From Bog-756 sp963778165 (GTDB lineage: Bacteria > Actinomycetota > Acidimicrobiia > Acidimicrobiales > RAAP-2), in contig CAVZTE010000001.1 in the NCBI GenBank assembly GCA_963778165.1, positions 124,001 through 188,000 of the forward strand: a DNA stretch of 64,000 nt, read 5' to 3'. Positions within the stretch are counted from its first letter, which is position 1; each line of letters opens with the position of its first letter. This document shows, in pieces, positions 1-8,354 of this stretch. A program made the position numbers and the translations under genes. Below the pieces are notes generated by a model. That model was given only the letters and a program-made list of their open reading frames with translations, searched no databases and was not told the origin of the DNA.

Positions 1-25
1 CACCGACCAGGGCATGGAGCCGAAC

Positions 26-905
26 ATGAACCCGGGCATCGACCAGGGACAGGTCAGCGTCAACGGCATCGACTTCGCCTACCTGAGCGACGGGCCCCGT
101 GACGGGCCCTTGGCCCTGTGCCTGCACGGATTCCCCGACACCGCCCATACCTGGCGGCATCTGCTGCCCCGGCTGGCCGAGGCCGGCTACCACGCCGTGG
201 CCCCGTTCATGCGCGGCTACGCCCCGAGCGGCACGGCGGCGAACGGCCGCTACGACACCGGCACGCTGGCTCTCGACGCCTGCGGGCTGCACCAGGCCCT
301 GGGCGGGTCCGACGATGCCGTGCTCATCGGCCACGACTGGGGGTCCTTCGCCACCTACGGGGCGGCGGCCTACCAGCCCGAGCGGTGGCGCCGGCTGGTG
401 ACGTCGGCGGTGGCACCCCAGGGGGCCATGGCCGACGGGTTCTTCACCTTCGACCAGCTGCGGCGGAGCTGGTACGTGTTCTTCTTCCAGACCCCGTTGG
501 CCGACTACGCCGTGGGCCTGGACGACTACACCTTCATCGAGCGCCTGTGGGCCGACTGGTCCCCCGGCTACGAGGCCTCGTGGGACACCGCCCAGGTCAA
601 GGCAGCCCTGGCCGCCCCGGACAACCTGGCCGCGGCCATCGGCTACTACCGGGCCATGTTCGCCGGGCCCCCCGACGACCAGGACGCCGCCGACGCCCAG
701 GCCGCGGCGGGCACCGTGGCCCCCCAACCCACCCTCTACCTGCACGGTGCCGACGACGGCTGCATGGGCATCGACACCATCGGCCCGGTGACCCGAGTTC
801 CTGGCCCCGGGCTCCGAGATGGCGGTGATCGAGGGCGCCGGGCACTTCTTGCACCTGGAGCGGCCCGGACGAGGTCAACGACCGGATCATCGGGTTCATC
901 ACCGG
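26..905 (+). CDS. Alpha/beta hydrolase, epoxide-hydrolase-like, broken by two indels
   Basis: Alpha/beta-hydrolase-fold enzyme of the epoxide hydrolase/haloalkane dehalogenase type; the substrate cannot be told. The reading has the oxyanion motif HGFPD, the nucleophile elbow GHDWGS with an Asp nucleophile, and LYLHGADDG near the acid residue. The frame breaks twice. One extra C near 791-794 and one extra G near 877-880, once removed, restore GAGHFLHLERPDEVND, which carries the catalytic His and the usual C-terminal helix. ATG 26 is preferred over ATG 14 because GGAG at 16-19 lies 6 nt upstream. The exact stop cannot be placed; the end is approximate. It converges on mutY. Both indels look like sequence errors rather than decay. 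Confidence 0.7.
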
Positions 906-948
906 TGGCCGGTCTACGGCGGCCCTTGGCCACGGCCGGGCCTGCCGG

Positions 949-1885
949 TCACGGCAGGCGGAGCCGACCGGACTGGTCCCAGACGGCCAGCCCTTCGGCC
1001 ACCAGGTCGGCCGCCACCCGGCGGGCCCGCTGTGGGTCGTCGGGCCACCCTGCCGCGGCCGCAATCTGCTCCGGGCGGACCTCGCCGCGCCGCAACCGGT
1101 CGACCAGCCGGCCCCGGCCCTGGCGGTCGGAGCCGGCGAAGGTGCTCTGGGGGGCCGAGACCGCGGCCGAGCCCGAGCGGGATCGGGCATCGGCCGGCCC
1201 CGGGCGGCCCATCGGCACCGTCGCCGCACCGGGCAGCTCGTTACACCGGGGTGTGCCGGAGCGGCAGATCGAGGCCCCGAGGTCCAAGAGGGCCTGGCCG
1301 AACTCCCATCCCCCACCGGGAGGCACCATGGCGTCCACCAGGAGCTGAGCCTCGGTCAACCGGATCGGCCGGCCGGCCACCGCCCGGGACAGGACCCGGC
1401 CGGCGTTGGTGTCCACCACGCCGACGTCGGCCTCGAAGGCGAAGGCCAGGACGGCCCTGGCGGTGTAGCTGCCCACTCCGGGCAGGTCCATCAGGGCGGC
1501 GAGGTCGTTCGGGACGCGGCCGCCGTGCTCGGCCACCAGCACCGCCGCCGTGCGCTGCAGGTTGACGGCCCGTCGGTTGTAGCCCATGCCCTCCCAGGCC
1601 CGCACCACGTCGGCCCGGGAGGCTGCGGCACAGGCCGCCGGGTGTGGGGAACCGGTCGAGGAATCGGCCGTAGGCCGGGACCACCCGGGACAGTTGGGTC
1701 TGCTGGGCCATGACCTCACTGACCAGCACGGCCCACGGGTCACGGGTGGAGCGCCACGGCAGGTCCGGGCGTCTCGAGCCGTTTCCTTCCGCCGTCCCCC
1801 ACGTGCGGATGGCCCGGCCCATGGCCCGGACCTGGCTCGGGTCACGGTCGGGCTTGGTCGGCGTTCGGCTCGCGGTCGTGGCCAT
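949..1885 (-). CDS. mutY: A/G-specific adenine glycosylase MutY, interrupted by three indels
   Basis: DNA repair glycosylase that removes adenine mispaired with 8-oxoguanine. Three reading frames give one family-like protein. The first holds LPWRSTRDPWAVLVSEVMAQ with the catalytic Glu. The second holds the helix-hairpin-helix LPGVGSYTA and VVDTNAGRVL with the catalytic Asp. A short third frame supplies the last two cysteines of the Fe-S cluster, giving C-x6-C-x2-C-x5-C. The shifts lie near 1639-1642 (+1), 1243 (+1) and somewhere in 1150-1235. The C-terminus (FAGSDRQGRGRLVD) is typical of actinobacterial MutY. Start is ATG 1885 (GTG 1888 is also possible). No TAnnnT box is seen. Confidence 0.85.
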
Positions 1886-1934
1886 CACCGAAACACGCCA
1901 GCCGGTGAAGTCCGGCCGTGGTCGGCCACCGGGG

Positions 1935-2447
1935 TCAGTCCCAGACGTCGTCCCCGTAGGGACGCAGGCGCGGCGGGGCGGCGGCCCGCTTCCACACCAT
2001 GACCTTGCTCCGGTAGAAGCACACTTCTTCGCCCCGTTGGTTGAAGCCCTTGGACTCCACGGTCACCACGCCGCGGTCGTCCCGGGACTTGGACTCGACC
2101 TTGGAGATGACCCGGCTCTCGGCGTAGATGGTGTCGCCGTGGAAGGTCGGGGCCCGATGGATCAGGGACTCCACCTCGAGGTTGGCGATGGCCGCGCCGC
2201 TGACATCGGGGACACTCAGCCCGAGCACCAGCGAGTACACCAGGTTGCCGACGACCACGTTCTTGCCTTGGACCGTCTCGTGCTCCGCGTACCAGGAGTC
2301 GATGTGGAGCGGGTGGTGGTTCATGGTGATCATGCAGAAGAGATGATCGTCGGCTTCGGTGATGGTCTTGCCCGGCCAGTGCCGGTAGATGTCGCCCGGC
2401 TCGAAGTCCTCGAAGTAGCGCCCGAAGGGACGGTCGTAGATGGTCAT
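1935..2447 (-). CDS. MaoC-family hydratase, probable mesaconyl-CoA hydratase
   Basis: A 170-residue single-hotdog MaoC hydratase. The stretches HWPGKTITEADDHLFC, MTMNHHPLHIDS (partly read), GKNVVVGNLVYSL and APTFHGDTIYAESRV closely match what I know of the short MaoC protein in the Streptomyces ccr-meaA cluster. That protein is assigned the hydration of mesaconyl-CoA to methylmalyl-CoA in the ethylmalonyl-CoA pathway. A methylsuccinyl-CoA dehydrogenase-like gene and a malyl-CoA lyase-like gene lie within 4.5 kb, which supports this. ATG 2447 follows the upstream gene by 38 nt, so the two are probably co-transcribed. No clear Shine-Dalgarno is visible. A generic enoyl-CoA hydratase is the alternative. 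Confidence 0.8.
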   Translation of the reverse strand: MTIYDRPFGRYFEDFEPGDIYRHWPGKTITEADDHLFCMITMNHHPLHIDSWYAEHETVQGKNVVVGNLVYSLVLGLSVPDVSGAAIANLEVESLIHRAPTFHGDTIYAESRVISKVESKSRDDRGVVTVESKGFNQRGEEVCFYRSKVMVWKRAAAPPRLRPYGDDVWD

Positions 2448-2485
2448 CGGTCGCAGGTGGCCGGGGGCGGCGCGGTCGTCGTCGC

Positions 2486-2914
2486 TCAGTCCGGTTCGTC
2501 CCGTACCAGGGCCGGGCGGACGGTGAAGCCGAGGACCCAGTCGGTCTGGGAGTCGCCGTCGATGGCCATGCGCCACGCGTAGCGCGTGCCCGGGGTGAGC
2601 GGGAGGGGCGGAAGGTTGATGGCCATGGCCACGTCGATGGGAGAGCCTTCGGGGATGTCCTGGGGGCGCCCGACGGTGAGCTCACCGCGCCACTCCACCG
2701 CGTGCTCGCCCTCAGGCGTCTCGACCATGACCGGTCGTCCGTCGGCGTCCTCCAAGAACAGCTCCCAGTGATGGGTGCGGTCCGCCTCGTGCCATCCCAC
2801 GTCGATCTTGAGGGCGATGGCCGTCGGCACCGGGTCCGGTCCCGTGATGCTCCAGCCGCCACCGAGCACGTAGAGGCGGCCCTCGGACACCTGGGCCGCA
2901 TCGCACAACATCAT
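2486..2914 (-). CDS. DUF6941-like conserved actinobacterial protein
   Basis: A 142-residue soluble protein starting MMLCDAAQVSEGRLYVLGGGW, a pattern I associate with the actinobacterial DUF6941 family. Its function is unknown. The sequence is beta-rich, with no signal peptide or membrane segment. A TAGCGT box (reverse strand, 2930-2925) ends 10 nt before ATG 2914, so a start at 2914 or 2911 fits better than the upstream GTG at 2926, which overlaps the box. It is upstream of and probably co-transcribed with the MaoC hydratase, a pairing with no obvious metabolic meaning. Confidence 0.65.
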   Translation of the reverse strand: MMLCDAAQVSEGRLYVLGGGWSITGPDPVPTAIALKIDVGWHEADRTHHWELFLEDADGRPVMVETPEGEHAVEWRGELTVGRPQDIPEGSPIDVAMAINLPPLPLTPGTRYAWRMAIDGDSQTDWVLGFTVRPALVRDEPD

Positions 2915-3003
2915 GGTCACTCTCACGCTACGAGGTTACCGGCTCCCGGCCCGTGAACGGATTCGGGAATCGGGAGGCCGGCCAGCCCGCGGGTGGGGGC
3001 CGA

Positions 3004-3009
3004 TAACGT
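3004..3009 (+). promoter_or_regulatory. -10 box TAACGT of a leaderless promoter
   Basis: TAACGT ends 7 nt before ATG 3017 and no Shine-Dalgarno is present, so transcription should start at or next to the start codon. Confidence 0.5.
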
Positions 3010-3016
3010 TGGCGCC

Positions 3017-3661
3017 ATGGAGCTGAGGGGACTGCGGGACGACGTCTACCGGAGGCCGTTGGCCACAGCCCTCGACCGTCTGGGGATCGGACCCGGTTGG
3101 ACCTGCGTCGACGTGGGGGCCGGCGGTGGGGATGTCTCGGTGGCGCTGGCCGAGATCGTCGGACGCCAGGGGAGGGTCTACGCCGTGGACAGTGACCCCA
3201 CGGCTCGGGACGAGGTGGCCGAGGCCGCCGCCGCCCACAGCCAGGTGCTGGCCATCACCCAGGCCGGCGAGGATCTTCGGCTGCCCGAAGCAGTGGACCT
3301 GGCCTTCTGTCGCTTTCTCCTGCTCCATGTGGTGGACCCGGCTGTGGTGTTGGCCCGGATGGCCGGCGCCGTCCGCCCCGGGGGTTGGGTGGTGGCCCAG
3401 GAGCCGATCACCTCGGCCGGCCGCATCAACGGCGACCCCTTCTCCATGCCTTCCGCCCTCCATCCGGACATCGGGGCGCTGTTGCCGTCGCTGGCCCGCA
3501 AGGCCGGGCTGCTCACCGTCGATGCCTGGGCCGAGGCTCCGGCCGGGGCCGGACCGGGTCCGGTGGCCGACTACCTGAAGCTGCTGACCGAGGTCGATCC
3601 CGGTGACGATCCGGTAGTGCTGCCTCCGCTGGTCACCGTGGTGGCTCAGGCTCCGGGCTGA
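3017..3661 (+). CDS. SAM-dependent class I methyltransferase
   Basis: A 214-residue Rossmann methyltransferase. Motif I is VDVGAGGGDVS, followed by the acidic end of strand 2 (VYAVDSD) and VRPGGWVVAQE after motif IV. This is UbiE/arsenite-methyltransferase-like in outline, and the substrate is unknown. ATG 3017 is chosen over 2993 because it follows the TAACGT box. The last codons (GCTCCGGGC TGA) form the first unit of the tandem repeat just downstream. No tight link to the neighbouring CoA genes is visible. Confidence 0.75.
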   Translation: MELRGLRDDVYRRPLATALDRLGIGPGWTCVDVGAGGGDVSVALAEIVGRQGRVYAVDSDPTARDEVAEAAAAHSQVLAITQAGEDLRLPEAVDLAFCRFLLLHVVDPAVVLARMAGAVRPGGWVVAQEPITSAGRINGDPFSMPSALHPDIGALLPSLARKAGLLTVDAWAEAPAGAGPGPVADYLKLLTEVDPGDDPVVLPPLVTVVAQAPG

Positions 3662-3745
3662 GGGCTCCGGCTTGAGGGCTCCGGGCTGAGGGCTCCGGCG
3701 TTGAGGGCTCCGGCCTCAGGGCTCCGGCCTCAGGGCTCCGGCTTC
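3659..3745. repeat. Tandem repeat, about 14 bp unit, at the 3' end of a gene
   Basis: Six to seven copies of a 14-15 bp unit with the core GAGGGCTCCGG follow each other. The first units carry TGA; later ones read CTCAGGGCTCCGG. The array begins in the last codons and stop of the methyltransferase gene and ends about 65 bp before the next promoter. No hairpin or protein reading explains it. Confidence 0.8.
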
Positions 3746-3801
3746 GGGAGCGCCACCGCGCCAGCCTTCATCGTCCGGTGCTGGCCGTCCATACGCTTCG
3801 G

Positions 3802-3807
3802 TAGCCT
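3802..3807 (+). promoter_or_regulatory. -10 box TAGCCT of a leaderless promoter
   Basis: TAGCCT ends 6 nt before ATG 3814 and no Shine-Dalgarno lies between. Confidence 0.5.
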
Positions 3808-3813
3808 GGGGCG

Positions 3814-5440
3814 ATGACCTCCGAAGCCCTTCCTGCGCCTGATCTGAAAGCGGCGGCCGACGCCGTCAGCGTGGCCCAGTCGGTAGTCGACGCCGGCGTG
3901 TCGTCGTTGGCCCGGGCCGGAGGGCCGGACGTGGCGGAGGTGCTGGCCTACGACGTGGCCCATGCCGCGGCGGCCATCCGGACGGCCGAGGCCGTGCTGG
4001 CCTACGGCTCCCACGGCGACACCGAGGCTCGGATCGCCTGTGCCTTTGCCGCCGACGCCGTGGCCGACCTGGCGGCGCGCACCATCGGGCGCATCGGCGG
4101 AGTGGGGCGTGGCCGCCGACTGGTTGGTGCCGGCCGAGAAGTTCGTGGCCACCTACCGGGATCCGGAGTTCCTCGCCGCGCTGGCCAACGAAGAAGGGCC
4201 GCGCCATCTCGACGCCGACTTCGAACTGGTGCGCGAGACCTTCCACCGCTTCGCCGAGGAACAGATCAAGCCGCGGGCCGAGCACATCCACCGCGCCAAC
4301 ACCGATATCCCGGAGGTGATCATCTCGGGCATGGCCGAGATGGGTGGGTTCGGCATGTCGGTGCCGGAGGAGTTCGGCGGGTTCGCCACCGGGGGCGAGG
4401 CGGACTACATGGGCATGGTGGTGGCCACCGAGGAACTGTCGTGGGCGTCGCTCGGCGCCGGCGGGTCGTTGATCACCCGGCCGGAGATCCTCACCCGGGC
4501 CCTGGTGCACGGGGGGACCGACGAACAGAAGCACAAGTGGCTGCCCAAGCTGGCCACGGCCGAGGTGATGGGAGCGGTGGCGGTCACCGAGCCCGACTTC
4601 GGCTCGGACGTGGCCGGCATCACCACGTCGGCGGTCCCGACCGACGGTGGATGGCTGATCAACGGGGTCAAGACGTGGTGCACCTTCGCGGCGCGGGCCG
4701 ACGTGCTGATGCTGCTGGCGCGCACCGATCCCGACCGCTCGAAGGCCCACCGCGGCCTCTCCCTGTTTCTGGTCGAGAAGCCCCAGGCCGACGGGCACGG
4801 CTTCCTGTTCGACCAAGCCGCCGGCGTCGACGGTCGACCGGCCGGCTCGGCGGGCCGGATGGAGGGACGGGCCATCGACACGCTCGGCTACCGGGGGATG
4901 CACTCCTACGAGGTGGCCTTCGAGAATTGGTTCGTCCCCGACGCCAACCTGGTGGGCGGAGAGTCCGGCCTGGGCCAGGGCTTCTACCTGCAGATGCGCG
5001 GCTTCGAGAACGGCCGGCTGCAGACTGCGGCCCGGGCCATCGGGGTCATGCAGGCCAGCTACGAGGCGGCTCGGGCTTATGCCGCCGATCGGGTGGTGTT
5101 CGGCTCACCGATCGCCGAGTACCAACTCACCCGGGTCAAGTTGGCCAGGATGGCGGTGCTCATCCAGGCGACCCGTCAGTTCTCCTACGACGTGGCCCGG
5201 CTGATGTCCAAGGGCGAGGGGACCCTGGAGGCATCGATGGTCAAGGCCTATGTGTGCCGGGCCGCCGAATGGGTCACCCGCGAGGCCCTGCAGATCCACG
5301 GAGGCATGGGTTACGCCGAGGAGTTTCCGGTGAGCCGCTACTTCGTCGACGCCCGGGTCCTCTCGATCTTCGAGGGTGCCGACGAGACGCTGGCGCTCAA
5401 GGTGATCGCCCGACGTCTTTTGGCCAACGCCGGGTCCTGA
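3814..5440 (+). CDS. mcd: Acyl-CoA dehydrogenase, probable (2S)-methylsuccinyl-CoA dehydrogenase, one indel
   Basis: FAD enzyme of about 541 residues. This is longer than ordinary acyl-CoA dehydrogenases (about 380), because of a helical N-terminal extension of about 100 residues as in methylsuccinyl-CoA dehydrogenase, which forms mesaconyl-CoA. The core shows VTEPDFGSDVAGI, LQIHGGMGYAEEFPV and IFEGADETLALKVIARRLL. The extension is read from ATG 3814 and the core from another frame. Removing one extra G at 4097-4100 joins them. The proposed hydratase and lyase of the same pathway are neighbours, which supports the assignment. The start is set by the TAGCCT box. A 17-bp direct repeat occurs near the start and again over the stop codon. 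Confidence 0.78.
3838..3854. repeat. 17-bp direct repeat, copy 1
   Basis: CCTGATCTGAAAGCGGC, inside the first codons of mcd. An identical copy covers the mcd stop codon at 5436-5452. Confidence 0.8.
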
Positions 5441-5452
5441 TCTGAAAGCGGC
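5436..5452. repeat. 17-bp direct repeat, copy 2
   Basis: CCTGATCTGAAAGCGGC, identical to 3838-3854. Here it contains the mcd stop codon. Degenerate copies of its parts (CGTGATTTGAAGCGGC, GTGATCCCA) continue to about 5530. Confidence 0.8.
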
Positions 5453-5532
5453 ACGTCGTGATTTGAAGCGGCGGGTGGTGAGCCCAACCTTCGGGTAGTG
5501 ATCCCAGTGATCCCAACCGCCAGGTCGTGATC

Positions 5533-6471
5533 TCAGCCGGGGGTGCGGCTGAGACCGGCGCGCTCACCCCGGGTCACGAATTTCGTGGCCATCTTGGCCG
5601 AGGCCTCGTCGATCATCTCGTCGCCGAACATCACCGCACCGGAGCGGTCGTCTTCGGTGGCCTTGCGGTAGGCGTCGAGGATGTCCCATGCCCGATCGAA
5701 CTGCTCCTGGGTGGGTGAGTAGACCTCGTTGAGGACGCCGACCTGGTCCGGGGTCAGAGCCCACTTGCCGTCGTAGCCGAGGACCCGCGTCCGCTGCGAG
5801 AACTCGCGGAGGGCGTCCAGCTCGCGCACCTTGAGGAACGGACCGTCGATGACCTGGAGGCCGTTGGCCCGGCCGGCCATGAGGATCTTTGAGAACACGT
5901 AGTTGAAATGGTCTCCCGGGTACTCAGGGATGGCCACCCCGCCGGTCAACACCGGCATCTCCATGGAAGCGGCGAAGTCGGCCGGTCCGAAGATGATGGT
6001 CTCGAGCCGAGGGGAGGCGGCACAGATCTCTTCCACGTTGATGAGACCCCTGGTGGTCTCGATCTGCGCCTCGATACCGATGTGGCCAACCGGCAACCCG
6101 TGCTTCTTCTCCACCTGCGTGAGCAACAGATCGAGGGCGACCACCTCGGCGGCGTTCTGCACCTTGGGCAACATGACCTCGTCAAGCCGCTCACCGGCGT
6201 TGGGGACCACGTCGATTACGTCTCCGTAAGTCCACTCCGTGTCCCAGGCATTGATGCGAACACAGAGGACCCGGTCGTCCCAGGCCAGGTTCTTGATGGC
6301 ATCTGCGACCTTGGCCCGAGCCGCCTCCTTCTCCAACGGGGCCACCGAGTCCTCGAGGTCGAGGAAGCTCATGTCGGCGGGCACCGTTGGGGCCTTGGCC
6401 AGGAACCGCTCGTTGGAACCCGGAGAGGACATGCACGACCGGCGGGGAAGGTTTCTTGAGCGTTCGGACAT
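5533..6471 (-). CDS. mcl1: HpcH/HpaI-family lyase, probable L-malyl-CoA/beta-methylmalyl-CoA lyase
   Basis: A 312-residue TIM-barrel lyase of the citrate lyase beta/malyl-CoA lyase group. It shows SSPGSNERFLAKA at the start, FLDLEDSVAP, VRINAWDTEW, MLPKVQNAAEV, an IEAQIETTRG strand with the metal-binding Glu, and GPADFAASM. In the ethylmalonyl-CoA pathway this enzyme cleaves methylmalyl-CoA to glyoxylate and propionyl-CoA, following the hydratase encoded at 1935-2447. ATG 6471 is chosen because TACGAT on the reverse strand (6483-6478) ends 6 nt before it, implying a leaderless mRNA. Citrate lyase beta without partner subunits is the alternative. Confidence 0.8.
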   Translation of the reverse strand: MSERSRNLPRRSCMSSPGSNERFLAKAPTVPADMSFLDLEDSVAPLEKEAARAKVADAIKNLAWDDRVLCVRINAWDTEWTYGDVIDVVPNAGERLDEVMLPKVQNAAEVVALDLLLTQVEKKHGLPVGHIGIEAQIETTRGLINVEEICAASPRLETIIFGPADFAASMEMPVLTGGVAIPEYPGDHFNYVFSKILMAGRANGLQVIDGPFLKVRELDALREFSQRTRVLGYDGKWALTPDQVGVLNEVYSPTQEQFDRAWDILDAYRKATEDDRSGAVMFGDEMIDEASAKMATKFVTRGERAGLSRTPG

Positions 6472-6477
6472 GGACTG

Positions 6478-6483
6478 ATCGTA
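6478..6483 (-). promoter_or_regulatory. -10 box TACGAT of a leaderless promoter
   Basis: Reverse-strand TACGAT separated by 6 nt from the mcl1 ATG at 6471. Confidence 0.5.
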
Positions 6484-6580
6484 CGACGCAACCGGTGGTC
6501 GGCCCAAATGAGTGAGCCGGAAATGCCGAGGAAGTGGTTAGCCGATGGATTGGCTTTACTCCCTCGGCTTGCGCCTCTGG

Positions 6581-8221
6581 TCAGCTCCCCGGTGGCGCCC
6601 GACGCCGCCCCTTGCCCCCGGTGGTCGGCCGTTTGGTCCGCTTCCTGCGGGCCGGAGGTGGTTGGGGACGGGCCGGGGGGTCGAACCGCCAGTGGCCGGT
6701 TCCCCCCGAGAGCACGAAGCGCTGGTAGGTGCGCTGGTAGTGGTGGAAGTGACAGAGCCGGGCCAGATTGTCCAGGCTGACCTGGCCCCCGTCCTTGTAG
6801 TCGGTCTTCCAGTGGTCGAACTCGAGGCCCTTGCGCACATCGCAGCCCGGCACCACACAGGTCTGGTCCCGTTCGCACAGGGCCACCTTCAAGGCCCAGG
6901 GGATGGAGCGTCCCATCCGACAGATGGTGGTCACGTCCACCCCGTCGGTGATGACCAGGTAGCAGAGGGCCTCCCCCAGCAGCGCTTGGGCCCGGGACAA
7001 CGGGATCGGTCCGACCCCGGGGATCTCACAGATCTCCCCCGGGCCGAGCGAGCCCCGGCGCAGGGCCTCCAGGTCCGCCCGCACCAGCACCGTGGTGGAG
7101 GGGGGTCGGGAACCCGGCCCGGTGCCGTTCGCCTCATCCTCGATGGACCCGATCAGGTCCTCGGGGTCGGTGGACCCAGGGCTTGCGCCAGGGCCGGCCC
7201 GGTCGTCGGAGCCATTGGCGTGTTCGGTGCCGGGCCAGCCGGCCCCCGCCAGGGAGCCGAACAGGTCGGCCTGAGGGTGGGGTCCGTTCCGTCTGGACCC
7301 GGTGGACGCAGTGGTCCCGGTGGACGCGGAGGTCCCGGTGGATGTGGAGGTGCCGGCGGACCCAGCAGACCCGGTGGACGTGGAGGTCCCGGTGGACGTG
7401 GAGGACCCGCCCGAGGTGTTCCTGGTCCGGGCCGGGATGCCCGTCCCGGTGACCAGGGCCACCAGGGCATCGGCGGCGTAGGCCTCGCTGGGCTGGTGGT
7501 TGTCGTCTCTGCGGGCCTGGTGGAAGAAGCGGTCGGTCACCGGCCCGAGGGAGGCCAGCAACCGGGCCCCGGCCTCGGGGGTGAACAGGCCGTCCAGTCG
7601 GAAGGCCCCCTCCTGGTCGGTCCAGGTCCGGAGCCTTCTGGCCTGGTGGATGGCCTCGGCCGCCCGCTCGGCCTGTTCGGCTGAGCGTCCGTCCTGGCGG
7701 GCCTTCAGACAACGGTCTTTGAGTTGGCGACGGGTGTCGTGCTGGGCCCCGTTGACCAGGTCGTGCTCCTGGTCGGGGTTGGCCTTGGCTGCACCCGAGA
7801 TCAGGGAGGCCTGGGCCCCGGACAGCTTCCCGGCCCGGAAGGCCTCTTCCACCTCGGGTTGGGAGGCCAGGGCCTCGCCCAACTTCAACTGGTCGATGGC
7901 CTCGCTCAACCCCGCCCCGGTCTGGGCGGCGAACCACTCGGCCGGGGAACGGTGCCCGGTGCGCAGATGGGGATGGGACTCGGCCGCCCGGGCGGCGGCC
8001 AGGGTCTTGCCCGCCCTCCCCAGGCGCTCCACCCGGTCGAAGGCGGACAGCAGCAGGACAGAGTCCTCGGGCCCGTAGCGACCGGGCTCGAAGTCGGCCA
8101 CAAAGGTGGCGAGATCGTCCACCGCGGCGAAGAACGAGGCGGCCTCCCCGGAGCCGGCTACCTGACCGGAGCCGGCGCTGTCGTTCTTCTGTTTCGTCGA
8201 AGTGGCGGTGGAACCCGTCAT
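6581..8221 (-). CDS. DUF222 (13E12-repeat) protein with C-terminal HNH nuclease domain
   Basis: A 546-residue member of the actinobacterial 13E12/DUF222 family. The N-terminal half has the repeat features RSPAEWFAAQTG and DQLKLGEALAS. A Ser/Thr/Gly linker follows (GGSSTSTGTSTSTG and on, coded by short DNA repeats). The C-terminal HNH fold shows CVVPGCDVRKGLEFDHW and LARLCHFHHYQRT, which hold the two zinc Cys pairs and the His residues. The function is uncertain; the family is multicopy in many actinobacteria and sometimes linked to mobile elements. The tail is basic (RRKRTKRP). ATG 8221 is preceded 7 nt upstream by AACACT, a weak leaderless box. Confidence 0.88.
   Translation of the reverse strand: MTGSTATSTKQKNDSAGSGQVAGSGEAASFFAAVDDLATFVADFEPGRYGPEDSVLLLSAFDRVERLGRAGKTLAAARAAESHPHLRTGHRSPAEWFAAQTGAGLSEAIDQLKLGEALASQPEVEEAFRAGKLSGAQASLISGAAKANPDQEHDLVNGAQHDTRRQLKDRCLKARQDGRSAEQAERAAEAIHQARRLRTWTDQEGAFRLDGLFTPEAGARLLASLGPVTDRFFHQARRDDNHQPSEAYAADALVALVTGTGIPARTRNTSGGSSTSTGTSTSTGSAGSAGTSTSTGTSASTGTTASTGSRRNGPHPQADLFGSLAGAGWPGTEHANGSDDRAGPGASPGSTDPEDLIGSIEDEANGTGPGSRPPSTTVLVRADLEALRRGSLGPGEICEIPGVGPIPLSRAQALLGEALCYLVITDGVDVTTICRMGRSIPWALKVALCERDQTCVVPGCDVRKGLEFDHWKTDYKDGGQVSLDNLARLCHFHHYQRTYQRFVLSGGTGHWRFDPPARPQPPPARRKRTKRPTTGGKGRRRAPPGS
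7300..7410. repeat. Low-complexity repeat coding the Ser/Thr/Gly linker of the HNH protein
   Basis: Imperfect 18-bp units close to GTGGACGTGGAGGTCCCG repeat about six times. They code STSTGT-type residues on the reverse strand. Such tracts are prone to length change. Confidence 0.75.
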
Positions 8222-8354
8222 GGACACCAGTGTTCCAGGAGGGTGTGACACTCCCCGAAACGCCACCAACAACAACGTAAATGGCCGAGATGCCACGAAG
8301 GGCAAGGGCGAGTCGACCGATTACAACGACCCGCCGACAACCACAAGTGACCCG

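Noticed and set aside
3659..3745. GAGGGCTCCGG array as a terminator or CRISPR
   Set aside because: Copies are direct, not inverted, without spacers; no stable stem with a T tract is formed.
7300..7410. Short regular repeats as a CRISPR array
   Set aside because: Units are 18 bp, contiguous and coding, with no unique spacers and no cas genes.
6545..7684. 379-codon forward ORF opposite the HNH gene
   Set aside because: Gly/Pro/Arg-rich shadow of the DUF222/HNH gene without its own motifs.
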